From contig CM068382.1 in assembly GCA_034770075.1 (NCBI GenBank), positions 7,885,685 through 7,949,684 on the forward strand: a stretch of 64,000 bases of DNA, read 5' to 3'. Shown one piece after another: positions 1 to 10,048 of this stretch. Position numbers and translations under genes: made by a program. The notes beneath the pieces are model-generated. The model was not told the DNA's origin, did no database searches, and saw only the letters and a program-made list of their open reading frames with translations. Source of the DNA: Aralia elata (lineage: Eukaryota; Streptophyta; Magnoliopsida; Apiales; Araliaceae). Numbering within the stretch: position 1 is the stretch's first letter; each line of letters begins with the position of its first letter.

Positions 1-205
1 GTGTGGATGGAGAGGAAAAAAGAGTTCAAAACCCTAGAGAATTTCAGAAATGAATCTAGTTCGGTTCATTAACAGCATATATATATAAATTTATATATAT
101 ATATATATATGGGGAAAATTCTAGAGAGGAAAAGTGGGAGAGAAGAGATCGAACTCGCAAAGTTTATCGACTGAGTTAGCCCGAGTCTTGACTCGCGAAA
201 TGGTG
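1..205 (-). repeat. Possible tRNA-derived SINE head
   Basis: Read on the minus strand, about 205 down to 125 holds GGGCTAACTCAGTCG, which resembles a tRNA A box, followed by GAGTTCGATCTC, which resembles a B box. That order is what a tRNA-derived SINE head shows, but the spacing looks short. An AT microsatellite (about 80-110) follows. No poly-A or poly-T tail and no target duplication could be placed, and the left side is cut by the window edge. This is a weak call; chance similarity or a tRNA relic is possible. Confidence 0.25.
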
Positions 206-700
206 CACTTTCTTACTCTACATAATTCTTTAATTTCTAATTCTTACCAATTTCTTAATTTTCTTTTTCGAAAATTGAGTTTCCCAAAAAAGAGGCATTT
301 GACGTTTTAAAAAGTTTTGAAATAGTAGAATTTTAATTAATATTATAATCATAGGTATCGTAAATTATTTGAAAAGTATTTTGTATTATTAATGAAAAAA
401 ATATTGTTTGTAAACTTTAAATTAATTTTAAATCATAAAATTTCATGAATTTTGATAAAAATGTATTTTTAATGTCAGTTGTACAGGTAAACCAAATTTG
501 ATAAGGGTTGTACTTGTTATTCGTAATTTTACTAAACTTTTAATATATCACGTTCTGAATAAATATAATTTATTAATTGTATTCACAAATATAATAAATA
601 TGCACAATAAAAATTGTATAATATCTATACAAATAATCTAAGGTCAACCTTAAAAAATATTTTAGGCTTAATTATTTTTTCATTTTTCCCATTAATTCCT

Positions 701-880
701 CTTAACATGTGTTCTAAGGACACATGCTAAGCACACAGTTCAAGGGTATATTTTCTTGAACTGTGTGTATATTCCCTTGAACTTGGTGCAAATGGAGAAA
801 TCAATGAAATATACACACTGTTTAAAAGAATATACTCTTGAACTGTGTGCTTAACATGTGCCCTTGCAGCACATGTTAAG
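701..880. mobile_element. hAT-like MITE, about 50-bp terminal inverted repeats
   Basis: Positions 701-750 and 831-880 are inverted copies of each other over about 50 bp with a handful of mismatches; both outer ends read CTTAACATGTG. The flanks 693-700 (taattcct) and 881-888 (aaattcct) match at 7 of 8 positions, which fits an 8-bp hAT target duplication. The arms also contain smaller internal inversions around TTGAACTGTGTG. There is no coding capacity. The element lies about 500 bp downstream of the VAMP714-like stop codon. Confidence 0.6.
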
Positions 881-1005
881 AAATTCCTTAATGAATATGT
901 TCTGCACAATCTATGATTGCTGAATGCCATTATTAGCACCGTGTTAAGAAATTCCTTAATGAATATGTCCTGCACAATGATTGCTGAATGCCATTATTAG
1001 CACTG
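876..1005. repeat. Tandem duplication, about 60-bp unit
   Basis: A segment starting GTTAAGAAATTCCTTAATG occurs at about 876 and again at about 942, ending both times in GCCATTATTAGCAC. The first copy carries about 5 extra bases in the middle. The duplication begins in the right arm of the adjacent MITE, so it arose after, or together with, that insertion. The 390 bases from 1005 to the VAMP714-like stop probably include its 3' untranslated region; no polyadenylation site could be fixed. Confidence 0.65.
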
Positions 1006-1393
1006 AAGCTGCTGCTCTGCCACTTTTATTACTCCCTCTGTTTCACAGAATTATTTGTTCTATGTTTGCTTTTTAGATAGTTAAACTAGGTTGCAATATA
1101 CAATCATACATACAGTTGCACTCGCTAGATATATTATTCTCAAATCTGCTTTGACAACTTAAATAACTTGAAGCCGAATAAAAATATTGAAACAAAGTTT
1201 ATTAGAATGTTTGTTATCTAAGAATTTCTAGCATTTACAGAACATAATTTACTGAATAATTTCTGGAACCTATGAGACAGATGTAATATATTTCCAGGGC
1301 CAGGCATATTGATCTCTGAACAATGAGAAAGCTCAGACTGCGAGTTGCATAACTGGAGGGGTCGGTCATCTATGGCATAACTTGGAGGAAAAG

Positions 1394-4300
1394 TTATGAT
1401 CTGCAGGAAGGAAGAGAGATACCTCCACAAGAAGCCGCTATTATTATGTACAGCAACACAACAATCAAGCATGTCAACAAGGCCCTGAAACATACGAGAT
1501 TAAGTTTCTTGCGTGAAAATAAAAAGGCGGTTAAACACTAGAACTTTGAACATTCACTCAAGGAATCCACTTCTACGTGCAATCTTTTTCACTAATCAGA
1601 TTTGTCATTGCTTTTTAAAACAAAAAGCTCATTTTAATGTAGAAAAATCATTGCCAAAAAAAAAAAAGTAATACTTTTGGCAGTCATAATTTGAAAGTCA
1701 TATATTATACTGGCAAAACCATGTAAGGGTTGCAGTGGACAGAATGCTAATTAAAACACTACGGTGCACCAAAAAGTTTAATTAAATTCATATGCGCACC
1801 ACCCCCCACCCCCGGCAAAACCATGTAAGGGTGGCAGTGGACAGAATGCTAATTAAAACACTACGGTGCACCAAAAATTTTAATTAAATTCATATGCGCA
1901 CCACCACCACCCCCCCCCCCCCCCAAAAAAAAAAAAAAAAAAAAAATACAGACTAGATTAAGAAGAAAAATAAACCAAAGAGTCCAATTATAATTACTAC
2001 AATCTGTTAAGACAAACCTTGATCCTAATCTCAAAACTAGACAAGAGAAGAAATAGATACCAGATTAGAGGGAGACACAGAACTGAGCAAAAAAGAGAAG
2101 AGAACGGATAGACACAATGAAATGATCGTAGTTTAAGGGTGGCAGCGGACAAAATGCTAATTAAAACACAACGGTGCACCAAAAAGCCCCCCCCCCCCCC
2201 TCTCTTACAAACACCCCAACAACAAATACAGAGTAGATTAAGAAGAAAAATAAACTAAGGAGTTCAATTACAAGTATTACAATCAAACCTTGATCCTAAC
2301 CTCAAAACTAGATAGAGAAGAAATAGATAACAGATTTAGAATTAGAGGGAGACAGAACTGAGCAAAAAAGAGAAGAGAATGGGGTTGAAGAAAAGGGTAT
2401 ATAGAATGAAATGATTCTACTGTTCGTTATCTCTCCTTATTACTTGGACTTTTACCGTGAAGTTCTTCAACTTTTAGTATTCCTTATGGAAATGTATTAT
2501 GAGTATACAAGTTTAGCCTGAAAACTGACAATTAAAGTACTTACAGGAGCTTGGCATTTTTCATCCAGAGAGCTCGTCGAAGGCGCTTAGACTGTTTCTT
2601 GAAGTGAAATGCACTGTCTTGCATGGTTGCAGTTTTGTCAACAAGAAGCTCAATCCGATCACCTCTCTCAAGTATCTTCTCAATGTTATCCACCATTATG
2701 GTGCGTATCTGAAGATCATTTTAAGGGATATGAGCACATCACTAGATCTTTTTACATTTTTTTATAGATAAAATGAGGAAGAAAACCAACAAACGAAGTT
2801 CTACAGATAGAAATTGAAAAGTAGGGCCGATAAGAGTAGTTAAGTTTTTTATAACTAAGATTTTTGCTATAGCCACAGTTCTAGAAGTAACATGTACTGA
2901 AAAATAGACGGTTTACAAATCCACAGTATGTAAATATTGTAAAACAAATTACATTCCGCATATAATACATATACTTGTATATAATTGGTCTTTTTAAAAA
3001 TAAAAAATAAAAGAACTAACACATGCGAAAGCATTTGGACACCATATTACTGAACTTCTAGAATAAGTAAAGAGACACGAGATAAACGGTGCTTGCAATT
3101 TAACAAGATGTTTTACGATGCACTGTGCTTGCCTCTAAAAGCTGCTTGAAAGTATAGAGCAAAATGTTACGAATTCCACTCACAAATTTATTTAATTAAA
3201 TGAATATAATAATTTAAAAATGGTTAAATGTTAAAAGATGCATATATTTATATTTAGAAACATATCGCCATACCAAGTACAAACAAAAAACAATGCAGAC
3301 AAGCTAATAAGAAGCTCCCTAACAAAATGAGAAATGTAAATAATTGACAGAAGAAACAATAAATAGTAACCTTTTGTCATGATAAGTGACAATATGAAGT
3401 AAATTGAGACTTTAATACCAATGGTTACTCTATAATTAATTCAACTAACAAGCTCCAGTCAGCAAATTCAATATACATCATCCAGTCAATCAGCAAATTC
3501 TCTATCTTAATGTTCAACTCTATATTTCTTCACGCAGCTATGCTTTAAACTTATACTATTAGGGGCAATCTCATAACCAAAAAATGCCAAACAAAGACTC
3601 GGAGTATAAAAATATCGGTGAAAGTTTTGGAATGAATTATGTTAAGTTTCTCAAAATATTGACACTTCTGGAAGCACCAGGGAACCATCTAAATGAAAAG
3701 GAAGTATCCTAATTCACATCTATTCGTTATTAAACCCAACCACTATGTTCTTACCACGTATCCTATAATGGCTCCTAAAAGATCAAAACGTAGAACCCAA
3801 TAACTAAGACAGTTAAAATCAGGATAAATGACAGAAAAAGCACACTTGTTTGTTTGAAGCACAAGCAAGTAGGACCTCTACTAAAAAGAACTACCTTAAT
3901 CTGCTTAGTGCATGCATCCTCACGAGCCAAAACATGACCATAAATTACGGAAAACATAAAAAAGGGTAAAAACAAGATAAATGGACTTCCAGAAAGCAGG
4001 AAACACTTGCCTCACCAACTTCGCCTCTAACGCGATTAAGTGTATCTGCACTAGGATTACTGGAGAAAAATTCCATTTGCTGATGCAAGACCCTCGAAAA
4101 TTCATCATTCATAGCATACGCAGGTGCATACGGTGCCACTCTGCCATAGTTTTTCATGAACCTCATGTGAACATCCTCCAAATATGAAAAAGGTATTCTC
4201 CCTGAGCCAAATCGTAAATCAAAATATTGGCAATTATTGAAGACAAATAGAAGGATACATTATGTCTGTGAGAGATTTACTAGTACAAGATTATAATTGC

Positions 4301-6032
4301 AAGAAGATGGATAACAATACGGAATGGAAAAGGTGGGGTACCTCAGCTGAGAGCAAGAAATTTCTTGACAACAAAGTAATGGCACAGGGAAAAATATAAG
4401 ATACAAAATACACAATAATTATGGAGAAATAATGAAAGCATTAGAAAAGCATTAAAACAAGAGACAACCAGATTATAAGGATTATCACATTTCCACAGAG
4501 TCGAGACACTCCCACTCCTTCCCCAACATTCCAAAAATAGAGTTCCACAAATGCTAAGTAATAGGGCAGTGAAAAATATAAATGAGAGCTCGTCTATTCA
4601 TTCTCCTTACACACAGATATCTGGAAATAGACCCTTGTGGAATTTGTTCGCCTAATAAAGATCCTTAGCATTCAACTTTGTAAAACCAAAGACTTGATAA
4701 ATGTCTTGATTTTGGATGAAATGTGACAAGAGCAAAAGAAAACTGAACTCAAGAACGAGAACGAGTCAAGAAAGAGAAATATCCCTCGCAAGAAAAACTA
4801 CAAAAAAGAGTCTAGGTTCTAAACTCGTTTACCAGAAAAGGTGGGCATATGTATATAATTCAACAAATTAATAATTGACACCAATTCAAAGGCATCATCT
4901 TGTTCAGTAAGATTCCCAAAAAATGGAAGTACCAAAACACAGAATCACCATTACAAACAATAAAATCAAAAATAGAAACATTATCCAATGTGAATATATG
5001 AGTGAGTGATGATATCAAGTTAATAAGTAAATACATGACCAATACTCTACACGTATCAAAACCATATGAACAGACATATAATCAAAAACTCAAATCCATC
5101 TTTCTTTCAGGATGCCATAAAAAACAAGTGTCCACTTTAAAACTCAAGTTACCGAATCACATGATGTTCAAGTACAGATAATCTTAGTTGTTGTTTTTTG
5201 ACTTTTGATAGTGAACTATCATTGCTTCGGCAACAGATAAACAAATGCGTGCTTTTCTCAAACTTCTGAAACATCAAAGCAAAACCTCATTGGACAGAAA
5301 CTTAAATTGAGCTATAATTTGAACCAAACCTCATCCCAACATTAATTATAGTCTAATGCACGCAATTATTACACTCAATAGTCTTAACCCATCAAGCCCT
5401 TCTTTGAGTTAAAAAGGACAATAAACCAAACTTTTAAATTAGCTTTAGAACTACCCTTGACCCAGCAAATTTTAGGTACTAACTCCCTCCAACCCATCAT
5501 ATATGTCATCCAGAAAACACTACCAGCAACAAATGATAACATGTAAAGGTAGTTTCTACATATGATATCTACACGAATGCAATTCCAGTTTTCAAATTTT
5601 TTTAAAGATAAAATCTCCATTTCCAATTAAAATCATAAGTTGACTAAAGACTTTAAAGGCATTCAAAATTCTCTGATTTTAACAATACAATTCGTAATAT
5701 AACTCAATCAAGTACATAATTTTACTTCCTTTTGCTAAAAAGTACATAAATTTACTTATATGCACATATATAATTATTATTATGTAAGCAAAGATTGAGA
5801 AAGGGTGTTACGGACTTCCGAAGGTGTCATTGGCCATACAGAGGAAGGAGAGACCGTCCTTTTTGAGTATATGGAATATATACCGATCCTGAGAGAAACA
5901 GAGCTTCGATTCAGCCTCGGACGGCAACTTCTCCAAAATCCGGCGAGCTACGGAGCCGGTATTTCCACTCACGGCGCTGAATTCTGCCAGAACCGTCGTT
6001 CCCCTCGCCACCACGGCGTACAAGATCGCCAT
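1394..6032 (-). CDS. VAMP714: VAMP714-like longin R-SNARE (VAMP7 family), 4 exons
   Basis: This tail-anchored R-SNARE drives membrane fusion in the endosome/vacuole/secretory system by pairing with Q-SNAREs. Exons are 5816-6032, 4011-4201, 2545-2708 and 1394-1484, giving 663 nt and 220 residues, the usual VAMP71 length. An N-terminal longin domain (about 1-120, starting MAILYAVVARGTTVLAEF) is followed by the R-SNARE motif (about 125-185). The zero-layer Arg falls near residue 151 in the ILERGDR stretch. A single membrane anchor (about 191-212) and a short tail ending LPSCRS complete it. The KRLRRALWMKNAKLL region matches the VAMP714 subgroup better than VAMP711/713, as I recall those families. 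Intron 2 uses a GC donor: only GAG|gcaagt keeps the frame, because the nearby GT donor leads to an early stop. The reading frame is intact. A 14-kb transposon block begins about 240 bp upstream of the start codon. Confidence 0.93.
1715..2385. repeat. Duplicated blocks inside VAMP714-like intron 3
   Basis: Two near-identical copies of about 95 bp begin at about 1713 and 1816 (shared core GACAGAATGCTAATTAAAAC), and a partial third copy lies at about 2135-2185. Each is followed by a poly-C run. A second block of about 160 bp (starting near 1947) recurs at about 2227-2381, both copies ending in GAGCAAAAAAGAGAAGAGAA. The layout looks like a composite unit of about 280 bp copied once, plus an extra copy of its first part. 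All of it is intronic, so splicing is not obviously affected. Confidence 0.75.
2709..4010 (-). other. GC-AG intron (intron 2 of the VAMP714-like gene)
   Basis: On the minus strand the donor reads GAG|gcaagtg and the acceptor reads cttcag|ATACGC. The junction is phase 0 and joins the RGEVGE and IRTIM coding segments. Outside the GC the donor matches the strong AG|GCAAGT consensus expected of GC-AG introns. The only nearby GT donor (4 bases inside the exon) shifts the frame into a stop within ten codons. Confidence 0.85.
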
Positions 6033-6274
6033 CTGTCTCTCGAATTATATCTGCTTTGATTGATCGTGATGGACAGAATTTATCCCGACGGTGGTTTTGT
6101 GGCGAGGGTTTTGTAGAGAGAGAAAGAGGGGTTTATTTGACAGAATTACCGCCGGTAAATGGAGATGCTTCGATGTCACGGGGAAGTCCACGGTGGGTTT
6201 GGTATGCTGACATTTCTTTATCAATAATAGAGTATGATATGATGTGTTATTTATCAGTAATTCCATATTAACGA

Positions 6275-6283
6275 TACTATTAA
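6275..6283. repeat. Left 9-bp target site duplication of MULE-2
   Basis: TACTATTAA lies here and again at 20305-20313, directly outside the two ends of MULE-2. A perfect 9-bp duplication is diagnostic of Mutator-like insertion. Confidence 0.9.
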
Positions 6284-6756
6284 GACTAAAATCGGGTTAA
6301 ATATATTTTTCCCCACTCTACTCGACCTCGATTTACAAACGCATCACTGGACTGAATTTTTTTACGGACAACTCATTGAACTATAATTTTTTTATAAAAA
6401 TTCAAAAAATCGTTTACTCTGTTAAAATATTAACGGCAAATCTATGTGGCATATGCTGACAAGGAGAGAAGCTGAGTTGGATAATTAATTAAATTAAATT
6501 ATATTCAATTCTATAACAAATAGTTAAAAAAAGATATAAATCAAATTAATATACATAACAAATAATTAAATAAATTAAATAAATTATTAATAAAATATAT
6601 TAATTAAATAAATTAATAATAAAATATATTAATGTATATTTTTTACAAATGTATTTATATAAAATTAATGAATTCATATTATTTTATTAATTTTTAAATA
6701 TCTTAAGTTCACTTTAAAAATATAAAATTATCTAATATTTTAAAATGGAAGGATGA

Positions 6757-6760
6757 TGAC

Positions 6761-6824
<64 letters not shown>

Positions 6825-6832
6825 AATAATAA
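6757..6832. repeat. ATT trinucleotide microsatellite
   Basis: More than 20 uninterrupted TTA/ATT units lie inside MULE-1. The long isoleucine runs seen when this stretch is translated are artefacts of the repeat. Confidence 0.95.
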
Positions 6833-7424
6833 TGTTATTGCCTTCTTCTTCTTCTGATTCAAGATTCTTGTCAATTTGTTGAATAAATTCATTTGCAAAA
6901 TCCAGCCTTTTCCTTGTAACCTCAATCTCCTTCTTAAACTATACTTTTATTCTAATTCTAATTTAATTAATAAACTAAATTCAAACAAAAAAAAAAAGCC
7001 CCAATCTTATGTACCGTAAATTCCATGGATTTAGATAGATCTTTATCAATTCCAACTAAAATTTAATCTTCATCGAGGATTCAAAGTGAATCTGAATCAA
7101 ACTCAAATGTCAAAAATTATTATTGTTGGTCGATTGAAAAACTTTTAACCCAAATCAATTTACACAAAATCGTTCTCAAACATTCAGTACCCAAATTTGA
7201 AGAGAAAGAAGAAAGGTTTCAAATTGAAGAAAAAAAAAAGAAACATCAACCATTGGATGCATCACGCGACTTCGTTCTCCCTCCTCGAAAAAGCCAGATC
7301 CGTGTTAGATCTACAGAAAGTGTGTGTGTGTGTGTGTGTTTGTGTGCATGTATATACTTTTTTGTGTTGATTTAGATCTGTTCATAAATTTTATAGAAAG
7401 CAAGCATGGTGACAGTGGATCCGC

Positions 7425-7531
7425 AACGGTAGACGTCGTGAAGGTAGCTATGGAGGTGATGGTGGGTATGGAGGTGGTTGCCGTGAAGGTGGAGGTGGCG
7501 GTGGCGGTGGTGCCGACTATGGTGGTGGATG
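7425..7531 (+). pseudogene. Glycine-rich protein C-terminal fragment captured in MULE-1
   Basis: Read from 7425, the frame gives NGRRREGSYGGDGGYGGG, then a second CREGG repeat, a Gly run, ADYGGG and a stop (7529-7531). The RREGGYGGG pattern is characteristic of the C-terminal part of plant glycine-rich RNA-binding proteins (GRP7/GRP8 type). No RNA-recognition motif is present upstream, and a stop lies about 15 bases before the readable stretch. It is best read as a captured exon fragment, which would make MULE-1 a Pack-MULE. Chance glycine-rich low complexity is the alternative. Confidence 0.5.
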
Positions 7532-8438
7532 AAGGAAGACAGAGGCGGTGATGCTTTGTTGGTGGGTTTCTGATGTGACATGGATGGTATTGAGATGAAT
7601 TTGTTAGGTGTTGTAGTGGTTTTTGCTGAGATGAATTTGTCGGGTAATGAGATAATTTTTGATGAATTTTCTGTTGAGATGATTCCTGAACTTTGAATGA
7701 GATAAAGGAAGAAGATGAACTAAGAATGAAGAGAGGAGAGAGAAAGTTACTTTTTTTTGTTTGATTATGTTATTTGGTATTAGAAAACTAAATTTTTTAT
7801 TTTGGTTTAACCCAAATTTAATTAATTTTAGTATTAAAATATTATAAGTTTTTCACCTTTTAATGGAGAACATAAAGGAAAGGGTTGAAGCAAATGAGTT
7901 GATTTAAGTGAGAATGAATTCATTCTCAAATTTTTTCGGGTCTACTTAACAAATGGACTTTTTTTTATTTTTTTTTGATAAAGAGGTTAATTTAATTGAG
8001 AAGGTAATTAACTTTTCATTATTGTTTATTTAAATATTTTAACTTTTTAATTTAATTTTTTTATTTAAAATAATTTAATTTTTTAGCAATATAATTTAAG
8101 TTATTAATTTTTTCTATTTTATAATTGTGAAGTTAATACATTTTATTTGGTTGCTTTTTTTCTATTGTTTTATTTAGTTAACTTGTTTTAATTGTTGGCT
8201 TTTGGGTTTTTTTTTTCACCATGACATGCCACGTGGACACATATATATGACATGTACAAGTCTATCTGTCATGTGCTACTCAATCCGTTAAAAGTCAAAC
8301 AATTTAACAGAATTTATAACGGTTTGTAAAAATATTGTAGTTTAGTGAGTCGAATGGAAAACAAATTCAGTTCAATGATGCGTTTGTAAACCGAGGTCGA
8401 GTAGAGTGGAAAAAAATGTATTTAACCCGACTAAAATC

Positions 8439-8572
8439 CAATCTGCACCCTAAACTTTTTGCCAAAAATTGATTAACGCCCTAAACTAAATTTTAAATTA
8501 AATACATCTAAACTTAAACCCAGACAATTAAATACACTCTCCACTCGTTTTTTGGGTCAAATTTTCACTGAA
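8439..8572. repeat. Left terminal inverted repeat of MULE-2 (main part)
   Basis: Inverted counterpart of about 20160-20304. Both contain CACCCTAAACTAAATTTTA and a TAGACAATTAAAT-like core. The outermost 10 bases of this repeat are separated from the rest by MULE-1. Confidence 0.85.
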
Positions 8573-8720
8573 AGCTTAAAGCGTGCGAGATAAGAGGATA
8601 TTTAGGTAAAATAATACCCTTCCTTCCATTAAAACAGATCTGCAATATATAGAAGCCCTAAAAATCGAACTTCCACTAAATTGTAAGATTGTAAGAGGGA
8701 AAAACCAAAAAGGTAACTCT

Positions 8721-9200
8721 ATGGATCGATTCTGCTATTGTAAGAAGCCGGTGGCGATGAAATGTGCTTAGAAAACCCACAATACAGGGGGGAGATTCTT
8801 TGGTTGCATTGATTGGAGAATATTCTTCTCAAAAAAAATTCTTTAATGACAAATATGTATTGAAGGGTATTTTTCTCTAATTAACATTGGAAATCGTTTT
8901 ACAGGAAGAAGTAGGTGTTAGGAGTGGATGCAACTTCTTCAAATAGATAGATCCCCGATTGTGGGACCATGCAAAAGTGGTGTTCCAAGATTAATTGGGA
9001 GATTTGAGACAAATGATTAAGAATTGTGCATAGAGAGGGCAGAGGTTGAAAAGCTCAAATTTGAGTTAAAGAGAACCAAGTCAAGAGAGACAATGACATG
9101 ACTGATTTGCTCAATGATATTGTTGGCCATATTTTTGCTCAAATGATTAAACATGACTCGTTTGTAAAATTTCTTGTAGCGAAGATGTTTGAAATGGTCT
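8721..9200 (+). pseudogene. GRF zinc-finger protein gene of MULE-2 (broken)
   Basis: From the ATG at 8721 the frame reads MDRFCYCKKPVAMKCA, a stop, then GGRFFGCIDWR. This follows the zf-GRF pattern CxCx(n)GRRFxxC. After a plausible intron ending in ttacag (about 8905), a second segment reads SGCNFFK, a stop, then IDPRLWDHAKVVFQD. It resembles the FKWxDPPxCxRAKVVIPxL part of short plant GRF proteins such as At4g04775. A following charged stretch (VEKLKFELKRTKS) looks like their coiled coil. At least three in-frame stops are present. It starts about 150 bp inside the terminal repeat and runs toward the transposase gene. A role as a second MULE gene is inference. Confidence 0.65.
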
Positions 9201-10048
9201 GTAGGCATAGGTGATTTGCTAAATATCTTGTACTAAATTTCATATGTGAAATTAATTTCTTTTTATGTTGTTCTGATTTCTTGTTCTTGCAGTATGTTCT
9301 TCTGATTGAAACAATGTATAATCCACATTTGATAACTATAAAATGTGTTATTGAATCAAACATAAAAATACAACCATATTTGTGTGCATCCATCCAATAA
9401 AAATAAACAAAGTGAATTCACCCAGTGTTAATCACAAAATGCATTCATCCACAAAGGAGAATCAAGTGTGACAATTATTGTGTTACAACCAAAAATTTTC
9501 AACAAAATTTACAGTGGCCATTGTTATATGAACTATAAAACCAACTATATTTAACTAACCATACATCCATACAAATTAAATCATGTTTGTAGACTGATTT
9601 ATAAATATAAATAATCAACCGAAAAACTAACTGCCACATAAACAACCAACCAAAAACTAATCCCAAAATATTTCCAGTTTACTGAAATTTAAAGATTATC
9701 ATTACCATCAGGTTCCCCCTTTAGACATACTTTTTTTTCTTAGTTTGTTTTCCAAACCCTGTATGGTAATATATTTCCTTCCCCTCTAAGTAAATGTACT
9801 TCCACTAGTCCTTTCTTGACTTGAAATATCTATGTGGACTCCACCTTGCCCTTTGTCCCAATGGAGTGTTTTGTATTGGAGGAGTCTGCATTTGTGGTGG
9901 TGGTGCAACTGGTGTCTTTTGATGAAAAGTAGGCCTTTTTTCTACATAACAATGTAGTCCAATTAAGACAATTACAAGACAATTAAAGACAATTAAGCTT
10001 AAATTAATTCACTTGAGGCAGCTATGGCATAGAAGCCGTTTGGGTGGC

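Larger units (their letters stand above)
6294..8428. mobile_element. MULE-1: non-autonomous MULE, possible Pack-MULE
   Basis: Both ends start GGGTTAAATA and continue as inverted repeats for about 170-200 bp (CCACTCTACTCGACCTCG is shared). A perfect 10-bp target duplication GACTAAAATC lies at 6284-6293 and 8429-8438. It landed at the extreme tip of the MULE-2 left terminal repeat, so that duplication is also MULE-2 end sequence. Inside are an ATT microsatellite (about 6760-6830), a TG microsatellite (about 7319-7345) and a short glycine-rich coding relic (7425-7530). There is no transposase, so it must have moved in trans. Confidence 0.92.

Noticed and set aside
4007..4017. GT donor (GTTG|gtgagg) for VAMP714 intron 2
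   Set aside because: It joins exon 3 out of frame and meets a stop within ten codons; the GC donor four bases downstream keeps the conserved protein.
6740..6925. Open frame rich in isoleucine on the minus strand
   Set aside because: It is the translation of an ATT microsatellite inside MULE-1.
7372..7581. His-rich frame on the minus strand
   Set aside because: It is the reverse reading of the glycine-rich fragment in MULE-1; nothing supports a gene on that strand.
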